Assembly (NCBI GenBank): GCA_001692895.1
Contig: KV748177.1
Coordinates: forward strand, 5,804,130 to 5,868,129
Direction: 5' to 3'
DNA from: Cenococcum geophilum 1.58
Lineage: Eukaryota; Ascomycota; Dothideomycetes; Gloniales; Gloniaceae
Length of the DNA stretch: 64,000 bases
Under the pieces are notes generated by a model. It had not been told where the DNA came from. It saw nothing but the letters and a program-made list of their open reading frames with translations, and ran no database searches. The first letter of the stretch is position 1. Every line of letters begins with the position of its first letter. Positions 48,885 to 60,200 of this stretch are shown one piece after another. A program made the translations under genes and the position numbers.

Positions 48885-49020
48885 CCTTCCCACGCTGGTT
48901 TACGTCCACGTATATTGATAAGGGTTTGGCCAATTACAGGCTCTTATTAAACTGAAAGCTTGGCTCTGATACTAATTTTCATAGGCTTAGCACTAGGCTG
49001 TAGACGCTAGCGTGGGAAGG
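48885..49020. mobile_element. Small MITE-like element (136 bp)
   Basis: Ends are inverted: CCTTCCCACGCTGG on the left, CTAGCGTGGGAAGG on the right (one mismatch in 14). The interior keeps CpA/TpG (TTGGCCAATTACAGG, GGCTCTGATACT) and contrasts with the RIP-biased flanks. No clear target duplication. The superfamily is unknown. Confidence 0.5.
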
Positions 49021-49319
49021 AATATACCGCACCTAGAGTTACTTATAATAACTATTACTTATAAATCTACTAATTTATAAATTAAAAATTAAACGTAGTT
49101 AAAGCTATTAGTAGAGGTTATTAATCGCGCTCCCTATAATAAATTTTTAGATTTTAGTAATCTAAATTCTAGATCATTAAATATTTAAGGCGTCTCTACT
49201 ACTAGAGTAGCTCCTGCAGTAGCAGAGACACCTTATATTTTAGTAAGTAATTAAGCCTATTTTATATAAGAATCTCGTACTATTCTAGCATATTACTACT
49301 TACTAAATTACGTACTTAT

Positions 49320-49930
49320 AGGGTCTCTTCCTGTTTATAAATACTCTTTTCCTTATACTTTCCTCTTTTCTTTTTTTCTTCCTTATAAGGAGCTAAAGGT
49401 ACTTAAATACTCCTTAGTCTCTATTAAGAGATTTGTTAATTAACGTAGCAATATAGATAGCCTTAAATAAGGAGATGGGTAAGAGAGAAAATAAGAAGAA
49501 TAGAGGAACCTTTAGTAAGTATTAATCGAGTAACGTTAACGGCTATATTATAGCTGCTTAATCTCCTATACTTATAGGCCTCCTATTAATAAATACTCCC
49601 TTCTTTATACCTTCTTCTCTTCTTTTTTTCTTCCTTATAGGGCGCTAAAGGTACTTTAATACTCCTCCTTAGTCTCTACTAAGGGATTTATTAGTTAACG
49701 TAGTAATATAGACAGACTTAGACGAAGAGACAGGCGAGAGAGAAATTAGAAAGAATGGAGGAATCTCTAATAGGTATTAGTTGAGTGATATTAACGCCAG
49801 CCTAATCTCCTATGCCTATATGCCTCCTCCCGTCTATAAATACTCCTACCTTTACTCCCTTTTCCCTTTCCTTCTTTTATAGAGACGCGATAAGAGGGGC
49901 TATAAAAGAAGAATTCTTAGTCCTCTAGGT
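49320..49930. repeat. Tandem array of about 260-bp units
   Basis: Two full units and a partial third start at about 49,325, 49,584 and 49,840. Each unit runs TATAAATACTC - CTTTTTTTCTTCCTTATA - CTAAAGGTACTT - TAGTCTCTA - TTAACGTAG - GGAGGAACC/ATC - AATCTCCTA. Differences are mostly transitions. No gene is seen. Confidence 0.7.
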
Positions 49931-50625
49931 TAAATATTAAAATAGAAGGAGACTTTAGCAATACGCTAATACCCTATCTATAATAGTAAAATAACTATAA
50001 AAGACGCTAACCCTTAATAGGAAATTATATACTAGCCTAGAGTTAACTAAAGATATAGTTGTTTAACTCTATGTAATAACTTAAAATAATTATAATAGCC
50101 CCTAACTAAAAAATATACTTTATAGTTCCTCTTCTTTATTTATTAAAACTAATACCTTATACTATGCTTAATATATATATAAGTAAGGCCTCTATAACTT
50201 AGCTAGGCCCTACTACTAATATTAGTAGGAGGTAATTAATTTTTTAAGTTAGTTTCCTAGAGAGACTTCTAGTTTTCCTTATTTAAAAATTACGTTATAT
50301 AATAATGTTTAGGAACGTAAATAAATACCTCCTCTTATACCTATACTACTATTAAATATTCTAGATTTTATGCTTAAAGCTACTTATTATAGACATTCTT
50401 AAAAAATCTACCGATTTAAAGCTCTAAAATTAGATATTATTAATATTTTATATAGGAGTTGTTAATTAAGCTCCTAGGATATAATTTTTAAAGTTTAATA
50501 CTGTATAAAAATTACGACTTTCTTATAGTAGCCGAGCCACCCCTAATCCCCTCCCCTTCTTCTCCTCCCCTTCCTCCCAATGCTTGGCGCCGAGCTATTG
50601 CGTCGTCGCCGAGCCATTGCGATCG
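49931..50625. other. RIP-scarred repeat sequence
   Basis: It holds the second direct-repeat copy (50,012-50,259, partner of 48,509-48,761) and otherwise AT-rich text with no gene. From about 50,525 composition becomes GC-rich next to the solo LTR, with two CGCCGAGC(T/C)ATTGCG units at 50,589-50,621. Confidence 0.5.
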
Positions 50626-50960
50626 TGTTACGGGACCACCCCCATGACACCTTGCATACGCCCACCTGTTTCCACCGCAATATCCAGAACTTCTGCCAAA
50701 TTCTGCCAAGTCCGCCGAATTCTGCCAAGTCCGCCGAATTCTGCCGAATCCTGCCAGAACCGTGATAACCGCCACGCGAATCCTACTCTGCCCCGTGCAC
50801 TTATTAACCCAGCAACCAAGTTAACGATATATACTCCTTTCTCCCGTTTTCTACCTTCTTTCCTTACGCAACGTCTTGACTTTACCACGCAGCTCATGTA
50901 CGTAGCTTAATAATATTTACTTTGCTATATATTATCGTCGCTTGTACTCACTCCGTGTCA
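50626..50960 (+). repeat. Solo LTR with GATCG target duplication
   Basis: It starts TGTTACGGGACCACCCCC and ends CACTCCGTGTCA, 335 bp, with exact GATCG on both sides (50,621-50,625 and 50,961-50,965). Its interior has alternating TTCTGCCAA and GTCCGCCGAA repeats (50,690-50,755). It keeps CpA and CpG, so it is little affected by RIP. Several open frames cross it in different registers and are incidental. Its first 60 bp resemble 35,868 in the nested copia. Confidence 0.85.
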
Positions 50961-50965
50961 GATCG

Positions 50966-51400
50966 CATCGTCGTGTACACCCTCCCCCCATTTAATCGAT
51001 TTAATCGACTGGATCCAATTAGGGTAGTAGACTTACTTTAATTCCACTAAGCTACGCGGCCATTTAGTTATTAGGTAATTAAAAATATTTAGTATATAAA
51101 GCTTTAAATTAGAATCACAATTAATTACTATATTAGATCCTACGTAGAGGGTTCTACACTAAAGCTCTGCAGTTTAAATATATACAAGATTCGTGACTAA
51201 TATAATCTTAATTGCTAGCTATAAAGGCTCTATTAAACGCCCCTGGGCTAGAAGCCTCTAAGTCAACAGCCTTTAAATTAAAAGCCTCTAAATCTACAGT
51301 CTTTAAATTAAATCGGAGCTTTAAATTAGAGCTCTAAATCGAGGCTCTAAATAAATGGCTTACTAAGCATAATTCGGTCAGAATTTTCGTTAGTTTTTAC
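50966..51400. other. AT-rich intergenic sequence
   Basis: No gene. Repeated CTTTAAATTA/GCCTCTAAATC-like words occur at 51,255-51,350. TA bias suggests decayed repeat DNA up to the start of the gene island near 51,400. Confidence 0.5.
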
Positions 51401-52440
51401 CCTAACGATTAACATGTTAGCCCCTACGTTCGTTTCTTTGAATGAATTTTAGTCCTATCTTTGATTCCACTATTCGACGGGGTCTCGTGAGTTGGTTATT
51501 AGCAAGTGGGCTTGAAGACCATTTCTCCAAGTGTTCAAACTCCTATCTACAGCAGTTGAAGCGAGGCCTGCTAGGTCATGAGGGTGCGTGGTGTGGTTAG
51601 TAGAGGAGGGGAGGAGGGGGAAGTAAAAAAAAAAGGGGGAGCGTTAATGAAAGTCACTTCTGTGAGGTGTGGGCCGCTATCTGTTCCACTTCTCTGTCAA
51701 GTCGGCCTGTGGCGATGGCGTACTTAATAGTAGCTCGTACTGCTTCCAAGTTGGGTTTCCAACATGGCAGCGGTACTTGTCCAGTGTTGAAGTATGATTT
51801 TGTGCCCGCTAGGAGCACAGACCCTCTGACTAAGGCCGAAATAACCCGATTTGTTGGCCACCTCTCTGAATTTCATCACTTGGCAGCATCGACTTTAACC
51901 TATCAACGATCGGCAACCTTCCTACGAAAACACGGAAACACCTGTTGCCAAGGAGATCTCCTGGCAGGGCTCCTTGATCTAGAATCAGCGCCAAGTCCCC
52001 GGAGTCGAACGGCGACTCCTTCTGGGGCGATCCGGAAGTCCATTTGATGATTGATAGCTCCCATGTACCATCCCGACAGTTCGGGATTGGAGCCCATTTC
52101 CGCCCTAAGTCGAGCTGCAGCGACCCGGAACCGACGGGCTTTTCATTAATGTGCAAGGCACTTGCTGCAGGTAAGCAGAGTAGTTTCCCAGCTGGACGGT
52201 TGCTAATATGTCCAAAGTAGGAGCTGTCGGAAGCGGGACACCTAGGGCACACCTGCCCGATGGAGTGTAGATGAAGCTATTCCCATTCTTAGACATAGGA
52301 AACATCTACGCCTGTCCGGCAGTCAATCTCAACAGTCGGCTGCCTTGCCTAGTGTCCATGATACACCCACTCTGAGAATGCCGCTAGGCATGCAAGCCGT
52401 CGCTAAATCGTACTCTTAGTACTTGGCCGTAAATTCCAAG
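51400..52440. other. Low-copy sequence with overlapping unassigned frames
   Basis: Composition is normal and not RIP-biased. A purine-rich run (GAGGAGGGGAGGAGGGGGAAG followed by ten A) is at 51,603-51,637. Frames overlap on both strands: plus 51,667-52,047 without an ATG at its left end; minus 51,830-52,252 (140 residues, starting MCPRCPASDSSYFGH, with WELSIIKW and SGDLALILDQ); minus 52,105-52,305 (66 residues). The two minus frames could be exons of one gene, but I see no convincing splice pair and recognise no family. It may be intergenic, a decayed gene, or a lineage-specific gene. Confidence 0.3.
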
Positions 52441-52461
52441 GTGCCTATCAATATATCAATG

Positions 52462-52529
52462 TATGGTGGTCGATGATTGCGTGCTCAGAGTAATATATGG
52501 TGGTCGATGATTGCGTGCTCAGATTAATA
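52462..52529. repeat. 34-bp tandem duplication upstream of the MFS gene
   Basis: TATGGTGGTCGATGATTGCG followed by TGCTCAGAGTAATA occurs twice, back to back, about 170-235 bp before the start codon. It is either a promoter duplication or a footprint of a small mobile element. Confidence 0.8.
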
Positions 52530-52570
52530 TATGTCACCACATCGCCCAGACACCCCAAACCAAACTATGC

Positions 52571-52583
52571 TATCAGATGATAA
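52571..52583. promoter_or_regulatory. Paired GATA sites before the MFS gene
   Basis: TATCAGATGATAA holds two GATA-factor sites facing opposite ways, about 115 bp before the ATG. Fungal GATA activators (AreA/Nit2 class) bind such pairs in nitrogen-regulated promoters, including those of allantoate-type permeases. Site recognition is from sequence; the regulation is inferred. Downstream at 52,634-52,671 are three TGGAAC(TTCCT) units of unknown meaning. Confidence 0.45.
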
Positions 52584-52697
52584 AACTTGGCACTCCGAGA
52601 AGGGTTTTAAGGACAGCCAGCTATCCGGCTCAATTGGAACTTCCTTAAGTGGAACTTCCTCAGTTGGAACCACAACCACAACCATTAGCCAGCAACC

Positions 52698-54577
52698 ATG
52701 TCAACTTTAGACATCAAATCCGCGAATCCGGACCAATACGCTCCTCCTAGGGATGATGAGGAGGCCCTTACACTGCATTGTGACTGGACGAAAGATGAGG
52801 AGGCCAAGGCGAAGCGGAAGTGGGTGTGAATGTATCAGTAGGCTTAAGAGGACGTTGACTAACACAAATCCGCTGTACAGGTTGGATTTCGTTATAATGC
52901 CACTCCTCACTCTCGGATTCTTCTGCTTGCGTAAGTCCACGTCCATGTCCACCTGTTTCGTAGAACTAATTCTAATTCATTGCATTACAGAACTTGACCG
53001 AGGTAACATCGCTAACGCCATCACGGATAACTTCATGAAAGATGTCGGCATCACCCAAAACCAATTCAACGTCGGCCAGCAAATGCTCTCACTGGGTATC
53101 GTGCTTTTCGAAATCCCTTCCAACATGATCCTCTACCGAGTCGGTCCAGGAAAGTGGCTCACTCTCCAGCTCTTCCTCTTCGGTATCGTCAGCACCTTCC
53201 AAGCTTTCCAAAACAGTTATGGCTCTTTTATCGCGAGCCGATTCCTCCTAGGAATGACCGAGTCGGGCTTCATTCCGGGTGGACTGTGGACCCTCTCAAC
53301 TTGGTACACACGACGGGAAACCGCAAAGCGAGTCATGTTTTTCTACTTTGGTAACCAATTCGGTCAAGCTTCTTCGAAGCTACTTGCATACGGTATCCTT
53401 CACATGCGTGGTGTCCAAGGCAAGCCCGGATGGTTCTGGTTGTTCGTCATCATGGGAACATTCACGGTTTTCAGCGGTTTCGTCCTCGGATTCTTGCTAC
53501 CTGACTCGTTCAAAAACCCTCGAAGCACCTTCCTGCCTCGCGTGACCTTTTTCAACGACAGGGAACTGCATATCCTTAAAAACCGCATCCTACTCGATGA
53601 CCCAATGAAAGGCAAGAAGAGGAAACACATTGGCCGGGGCGCGTTCAAGAAGGCTGTAAGTCGCCATCAATATCAACCTCAAATCACGTGCCCTTTGCTA
53701 TTGCTATTGCTGACTTTTTCTCTTCTTCCAGTTCTCAAACTGGCGTCTATGGGTCCACGTCTTGATCACACTATCCAACAACGGCCCTCAGCGTGCCTTC
53801 GACACATACTCCCCATCAATCGTCAACAGCTTTGGTTTCGCTGCCCTCACAAGCAACGCACTGGCTTCCGTTGGTCTCTTCCTCCAGATCCCAGTATCCT
53901 TCTCCCTCAGTTACGTTTCGGATCATTTGTAAGTTAAAGTTAAAGTGAAGATCTGGAAAATACCAGAACTACGCTGATATGGATGGTTTGCTACAGCAAT
54001 AAACGTGGAGAGACAGTCATGGCCGGCCTGAGCATGCATCTGCTTGGTTACGTCTTTAACCGTATCTTCACCGAAATTAGCATTCGGGGAGTACGATACT
54101 TTGGAGTGGTCTGGACACAAACCTTTGGGACGTTCTCACACCCACTTAACATCGCATGGATGTCGCTCGCTTGCGGGGACTCGGAGGAACGAGCGCTTGC
54201 CATGGCCATGTAAGTCTTCACCTTTCGCTCACCTAGATTATTGCTAAGCCGGTTTGCAATACAGGGTAATCATGGGTGCCAACATTGCTGGTATCTACGG
54301 CGCACAAATCTTCCGAGAGGACGACCGGCCACGTTACCGCCGAGGATTCAGCATCAACATCGCCGTGCTCACGATTGGTCTATCTCTGGCAGCTGTCAGA
54401 TACGTTGACGATCTGCTGCGTCGTCGTCGTAATGCCGGGCAAATACAGAATGAGTCAGCGAGCGAGCACAACTCGCACGACGAAGGCAAGCTCAGAGCGG
54501 CTCGGCTTAGCGACGCCGAAGTTGAACCGCAAACAATTTTGATCGAGGGCGACATTAAGCCTGTTGCGGCGAGGTAA
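52698..54577 (+). CDS. Major facilitator superfamily permease, allantoate/nicotinate (Dal5/Tna1) type, six exons, 519 residues
   Basis: Exons: 52,698-52,819; 52,881-52,930; 52,991-53,655; 53,732-53,928; 53,997-54,209; 54,265-54,577. All introns are GT-AG (55-76 bp) and the joined length is 1,560 bp in frame. The product is a typical 12-helix anion:cation symporter: hydrophilic N-terminus, first helix with IMPLLTLGFFCL, the family signature LDRGNIANA (59-67), GxxxxxEIPSN in helix 2, RFLLGMTESGFIPGG in helix 4, a basic central loop (GKKRKHIGRG, 265-274), then NGPQRAFDTYSPSI in the second half and a charged tail from about 460. Members import allantoate, nicotinate, pantothenate or similar organic anions with protons across the plasma membrane; the substrate cannot be fixed from sequence. 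The start ATG has a good AACC context. Not RIP-damaged. Confidence 0.92.
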
Positions 54578-54909
54578 AATGGTAGCCTAGACATTTTGCT
54601 TGTTTGTTCGTCTGTAGGTTGGAAAGCCCTTGGTTAATAGGGTTCGACTGGATTATATATGTTGCTTAGGAAAATTTTATAAGTACGTTTTTACCTCCGC
54701 ACTCAGGGAGGCCTACCAATATTTGCCCCATCACATTCTAAGTCGCAGGAGCTATCTAGTGAAGAATAATTAATTACATTTCCATTGGACGTTGACGCAT
54801 TTTCCCATATCGTCCCATCCAGCGTGTTTCGAGCCCATACGCAGAGAAAGCTCGTAGGCAGAAAAAGCTCGTACGGCCTGGTGCACGACCGGCTTCCACC
54901 CCCCCTTAC
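54578..54909. other. 3' flank of the MFS gene
   Basis: Normal-composition intergenic DNA with no frame of note. No distinct polyadenylation signal can be assigned with confidence. A short tandem word (AGAAAGCTCGTA/AGAAAAAGCTCGTA) repeats at 54,844-54,873. Confidence 0.5.
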
Positions 54910-55330
54910 TGTTGAATTGAGGTTATGGAGCTAAAACTCTGCGTATTGCTTATTTTCTATATAGGTGGTTGAAGGGATTTCAAGGAACTTCGACCGCACG
55001 GTCGAAGTTGTCTGATTGGCCAGATTCCTGCCAAGAGGTTTTTCCCACAAGTCTCATCACCTGATATCGTTGCGGGTTTATTTTCTAACACCCTCCCTCA
55101 AGCTTAGTCAACGATACCGCTATATATACTGTATATAGGGGTGCAGGATTGCTTGGTAAGGGTTGCTAAAGCTCCTCTAAGGTAGAACAAGAGTCTTATA
55201 AGGAGTTACGCCCTCCCTAACGTATCCCATACGCTGTCGAGAAAGGCGTACGCACAAGCGAACCAACTAGAGTCTCTAGACCGAATCGAGTCTTGACAAA
55301 ATAAAGCCGTGAATTTAATCAATGTATTAA
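54910..55330 (-). mobile_element. Ty1/copia-type 3' end: LTR plus polypurine tract (fossil)
   Basis: On the minus strand the sequence AAGCTTGAGGGAGGG is followed at once by TGTTAGAAAATAAACC. This is the polypurine-tract/3'-LTR junction typical of Ty1/copia elements. The LTR is 54,910-55,090 (181 bp, ending CAATTCAACA) and holds a perfect 11-bp hairpin AACTTCGACCG-CA-CGGTCGAAGTT at 54,986-55,009. About 240 bp of internal, non-coding sequence remain. No matching target duplication, so this is a truncated remnant. Confidence 0.65.
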
Positions 55331-55930
55331 GGCCCCAAATCATTATAATAAAGCTTAAACTTGATATATAATTAGCTCTATCGTGTCCTAATTAGGCTAA
55401 GGTATTTTTGCTAGTAAGGTCCTTCTTTATAGAGGGGTATATTACATAGAGCATGGCCGAATTGGGTCCTTGGAGGACGACGTCGTTTTACCCACCCTTT
55501 ACTACCGTAAGGTTTCTATATTGTATTTACTAAAAGCTCTAAAAGGGGCCTCCTTTTTAATTGCTTATTTATACCTCTTCTACCCGCAGTTATACAAGCT
55601 GCATAGCTTGGCTTTTTAGGAAACAGCCGAACGGGTTCTTGCCTGTGTTCCTCCGTAGGTACCTTATAGGTGTCCTTATCCTTTATTATAGTAGATAGGC
55701 CAGGCGGTTTAGTAAGACGTTCGCTATATTTTAATAAGGCGCTAACAAGGTCTTCGCGGAAGGCTTTATAAGCGCTACGGGTAGGCCAATAGCCGGTAAC
55801 TAATTTTGTAGAGAGTTTGTAGTAATTAGTAATAGTTATATTAACAGGGAGGTAGTAGAGAGGCTTCCATGACTTTAAGTGTGTTCTCTGCGTATTATAA
55901 TAAGACCTTAGTTAATTAGCTTAATTAACG
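55331..55930 (-). pseudogene. Unassigned relic, coding-like on minus strand
   Basis: TA-biased sequence in which the minus strand has coding-like stretches such as STKLVTGYWPTRSAYKAF and RLTKPPGLSTIIKDKDTYK (about 55,670-55,830). The family is not recognised. It may continue across the solo LTR at 55,936 into 56,207-57,100. Confidence 0.35.
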
Positions 55931-55935
55931 CTGCC

Positions 55936-56201
55936 TGTTATAATGGCGAAGTATTATATACAAACGCTAGATGAACAGGCATTAGATTTAAAGAATTAAT
56001 AGCTATATACGGCTGTCGTAGAGACTTAAGAGGATTGCTGGAGACCTTAACAGGAATATAGCTGCGGCTAAATATATATAGGGGCATTTGGGGTAGATAA
56101 ACTATTTGCCGAATGCTAAACAAACAAAGAAAATAAAGGAAAGAATCCTATAACGCTAGCTACGCGTACGGCGTAGCGCATAGAACGGTAGTCCCGTAAC
56201 A
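55936..56201 (-). repeat. Solo LTR with near-matching target duplication
   Basis: On the minus strand it runs from TGTTACGGGACTACCG to GCCATTATAACA, 266 bp. Flanks are CTGCC (55,931-55,935) and CCGCC (56,202-56,206), one transition apart. The start resembles the solo LTR at 50,626 (TGTTACGGGAC). A 61-codon frame inside is incidental. Confidence 0.65.
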
Positions 56202-56206
56202 CCGCC

Positions 56207-57292
56207 TATAAAATAGTTATATATATTAATAAACTGTAATATCGAGAGCTCCTTTAGAGCGTTATTTCTAAAGACTTGACGCGTTTATTAGGCTCTAGAC
56301 ACTATGGCAATAAGACGCTATTATGTTTATTGGACCTTAACTCTACCTAGTAATATATAACGTCACTATCTATAGAGCCTTATTTTTAGGTGATAAATAT
56401 ACCTAAATTAACTATACTTATAAAAAGCACTATATTAGCGTCCTTTTAGGCAAACTCTATAATAGAACCATTTTTTAAAAGCCTCCTATATAACTTCCCC
56501 TATTTAATCTACCCTAAATATACTAACTTAAGATCTATAAGCGACCGATTAATATGCTTAGGAGAGTCCTTTTTTAGGTATAGAGCTGGCTCTATTCGTT
56601 TAGCTTCTTATATTCTTAGTAGAGGTAAGGCCTTATATACTTGTTTTTATATACAGCAAGCTCTTTAAGTAAGTTGTCTATCTATATAAGCCTAAATAAT
56701 TCAAGAGAATCGGTAGGATTAACGTATAGTAGTAGATTTGGTACGCTATTAGTATATAAGGGGTTAATAGGAAAGGGGTTAAAATTGGGCAGTAGCTTGG
56801 GCTCGGGTAGGGGGATTTTAGCGTTGTTATACTTTAGAATAATATATTAATCAGGCTTAACAAAGTCTGCATTATTGGAAGTACGTTTACGACTTATTAT
56901 AGTGGGTTAATTAATATACAAAGCTATATTGATACTACGGCAGAGACACGCGTTAATGTTTTAATGTTCGCGCACGGGCCTCTTTTGGCGTACGCCTTAG
57001 CGCATAGGATATAAGTTCGGGCTACCTCTTATACAGCACTACCTCTTGTATAGTTTTCCTTACTAAAATACACTTTCTTATACCACCTACAACTTAATAA
57101 CTCCTATATAGAATTTTACAAAAATTTAAATATAGCTTATTAAATACTAAAACTGTCATTATATAATTATATAATTAAAAATATAATACTATATTTATAT
57201 TAAAATTAAACTTAAAAAAGTGGGATTTTATTATAAATTATATTTACTAATAATATTATAAATAACTTTATTATATATTAATTTATTTAATT
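56207..57292. other. RIP-scarred unassigned sequence and AT-rich spacer
   Basis: Minus-strand coding-like text up to about 56,850 (for example DNLLKELAVYKNKYIRP) with no family recognised; then mixed sequence. From 57,110 to 57,290 it is extremely AT-rich and ends at the 3' boundary of the LINE. No gene is supported. Confidence 0.4.
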
Positions 57293-60200
57293 CTATTTAT
57301 TGCCCGATTTAGTCCCTTTTTAGGTCCATATAGGCTACTACCTTTCTATATAGGAAAAAGTTCTATAAGGGAAAAAACCTAAGTGATTCCTTTTAGCTAG
57401 TCTTACGCGCTCCGCCTTCGCCTAGCTAGTATATCCTTATTTCTATTGTCTGCCTTATATACTATACTTTCTGGGTATATTGGAAGATCTAGGGGGGGTA
57501 GTGGGAGGATTTAGCGAGTCGCCAGTGTGCTACCTGCGGCTAGGTAGGGAATGTCCAGTTACTAAGGGGCTAGAATAGGGCGTGTTCCTTAGTGTTCTCC
57601 TATTAGATCTTATATACTATTTAGAACTATAGGAGGATTCCCTAGCCTACTAGCTATTTTGCCGCTGCTTATAGGCCCCTACTTATAGAGAGCATTTAGG
57701 TAATGTCGTTTGTGCCTACGTTAGTAAGTAGCTAGTCCCTTGCTAAGCGGTAGCTGCAGAATAGCAGAATATGGTGTACTATCTAAGTTAGCCATCCGCA
57801 TGCATATTAGGGGGTAGTATTTAGAACGTGGACGCTTAATAGCTATATATTTAGCCTTAGGACCTCTATCCGTAGTAGAAAGGCGGCTATAGATTCTACC
57901 TTTATTAGTCCTTTGTATAGGGGGAGAGTTAGTATTAACTATAGGGTGTTCCATGTAGTTACCTCTTATGTTTTCGCTGCCTTCTTCTATTATTGCTTCC
58001 ATTTGAGATCTGCCCATCTTATAATTAGTATAGTGGGTCTCTATTTATATTAGTGGCCTCCTAACCTCTATTGCCGTTGTGGCGTTCTACTAGTGTGGCG
58101 TTGGGTTTCTACCTAGTAGGCTATTAGTTCCTGTATTTTATTTTCTTTCTCTTCTATTTATAAATAGAGGGCTTCCTAGCTAGTGTATTTAGCCGTATTG
58201 CCCCTTTAAGGGGCCCTCGCCCTTACCCCTTATATATATCTCGTTCCTTATATACAATTTAGTATTTAGCGTATCTTTTCTTTAACTAGGTAGCTATATA
58301 CTATAACTGCTCTTTATATAGCGGTTATATTAATATATAGGTCTAGTGGTAGAATTGCTACCTTACGTTCTAAAGCTGCGCGTGGTGTTCTTCTATATAC
58401 CCCTATAATTTTACGTAGGTATTAGTTTTATAGCTTAGCTAAGGGCGCTAGGGAGCTCTTTACTAGTACCTTACCGTCTAGTCCTAGGCTCCAAATCTGG
58501 GAGCCGTATAGCATTGTTGGCCTTACTACTACTATATATAGTAGGCGTGTGTATCTAAAGGAGGGACCCTATATTAAGGCGGCGATTTATAATACTGCTA
58601 ACAGTGCTACTGCTCCCCTATAAGTCGCCTATATAATGTACTTGCTCTAGTTTAGTTTAAAGTTTACCTAGACCCCTAGGACCTTAAGGGTAGCTTTTAA
58701 TTTTACTTTGCATTTTTGGATGTTTACTATTAAGGCTAGGTCGCTATTTGCCCTTCTTTTCCTTATAAAGTAGATAAGCTAGTATTTATTTAGTACGAAC
58801 TTAGCGCTATATCGTTTTGCCTATATAATACACCTATTATACGCCTAGTTTAGCCTAGTGCAATTTTCTGCTACTATGTTTCCCTATATAATTAGGTTTA
58901 TATTATTAACAAATCCTAGGGCTATTATATCTTAGCTGTCGTTATATATCTCTAGTAGTTTGGATATAAAGAAGAGGAATAGGATTAGTAATAGAGGTAA
59001 TCCCTATAGGATACCTATAGGTGTTAGTATTAATTCGCTTTCGTAGCCCTTAATTATAATTTTAGTAGTACGCCCTATAAGGAAGGCTTAGACGAACTTA
59101 ATTATCTAATTTAGTAGGCCCTTGTTTCTTAAGATCTATAAAAGCCTCTTATATAATACGTTATTAAAGGCTCTGCTTAGGTCTAGGCTTAGTATAGATA
59201 TAGTATATCCTAGGTAAGCCTACCATGCCGCTTAAACGCTAGAGGTAATTAGGGAAAGGGCTAAAAGGGTTAATCGTTTCTTTCTTGCGCCTATTTATGT
59301 CCATAGTAGCAGCTCCTATACTTCCGCCGCTTCTTATATACGTTCTATAACTATCTTTTCTAAGAGCTTTCCTAGGGTATTTTCTAAGGCAATTGGTTGG
59401 TAGCTTCCTAGGAGCGAGTAGTCTTTTTTCTTTAGTTTTTATAGGACGACTATAGTTATTGCTTTAAAGCTCTTAGGTAGTTCGCCTCTCTAGAGGCATG
59501 CAGTTGCAGCCTTAGTAAGTAGTATTGCTACCACTTCTACCGCGGCTTTAATTACCTCGTTTAGAATCTTATTAGGCCCTAGCGCTTTACCTATAGGGAG
59601 TTTCTAAATAGCGTCCGTTATTTCTTTTACTGATATTATATGGCTTATTTTAATAGGTAAGGGGTAGGATTAGCTACTAATGTCCTATAGGTCTGCTTAG
59701 CCTGCGCCTAGGAAGAACCTCTTTATAAGTATTTTAATCTTTTCCTTATTATTGTTTATATATTAGTCTAGTTCTATCCGGCGGAGTGTAGGAAGGTATA
59801 GGTCCCCTAGTATCTCTTCGGCGACGCGTCTACTCTACTTTAATATACGCTAAAGTCCCTTATTATATGGTTTAGTAGGGTCTAAGGTAATTTTTTCTAG
59901 GAATCGGCGCCACTAATTTCTACCCTCTTTCCGTAGTAACTTCTTAAGCCTATTCTTTAGGGCCTTATAGCTCTATTAGTGGTGGGTTTCTCCTATTACG
60001 CTATACTGTTGCCTTACCCTCCTTACGCCTATAAGTAGCTGGGCCGCCTCTAGCGACCATTTACGGCGGGCGTGTTTGCTAGGCTGGGCCTTTAGGTAAT
60101 ATTCTTCTAAGTAGTTACTTATAATTCTTTAAATATCCTCTAGCGATGCCTAGGGGGTTACTGCTAGTCTATTAGCGACTTCCTAGGTATACTTTTCCTA

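Noticed and set aside
50584-50910. Open frames of 61-108 codons around 50.5-50.9 kb
   Set aside because: They lie in and across a solo LTR with GATCG target duplications, in several registers and both strands.
52634-52671. Heat-shock element
   Set aside because: GGAACTTCC units have one base between GAA and TTC, not the two of the consensus nGAAnnTTCn.
53154-53545. Extra plus-strand frames overlapping the permease exons
   Set aside because: These are other registers of exon 3; the permease frame has family signatures and correct splicing.
52753-53937. A single 394-codon uninterrupted permease ORF
   Set aside because: It starts in a different frame, reads through introns 1-3 and loses the C-terminal half; the spliced model gives a full 12-helix protein.
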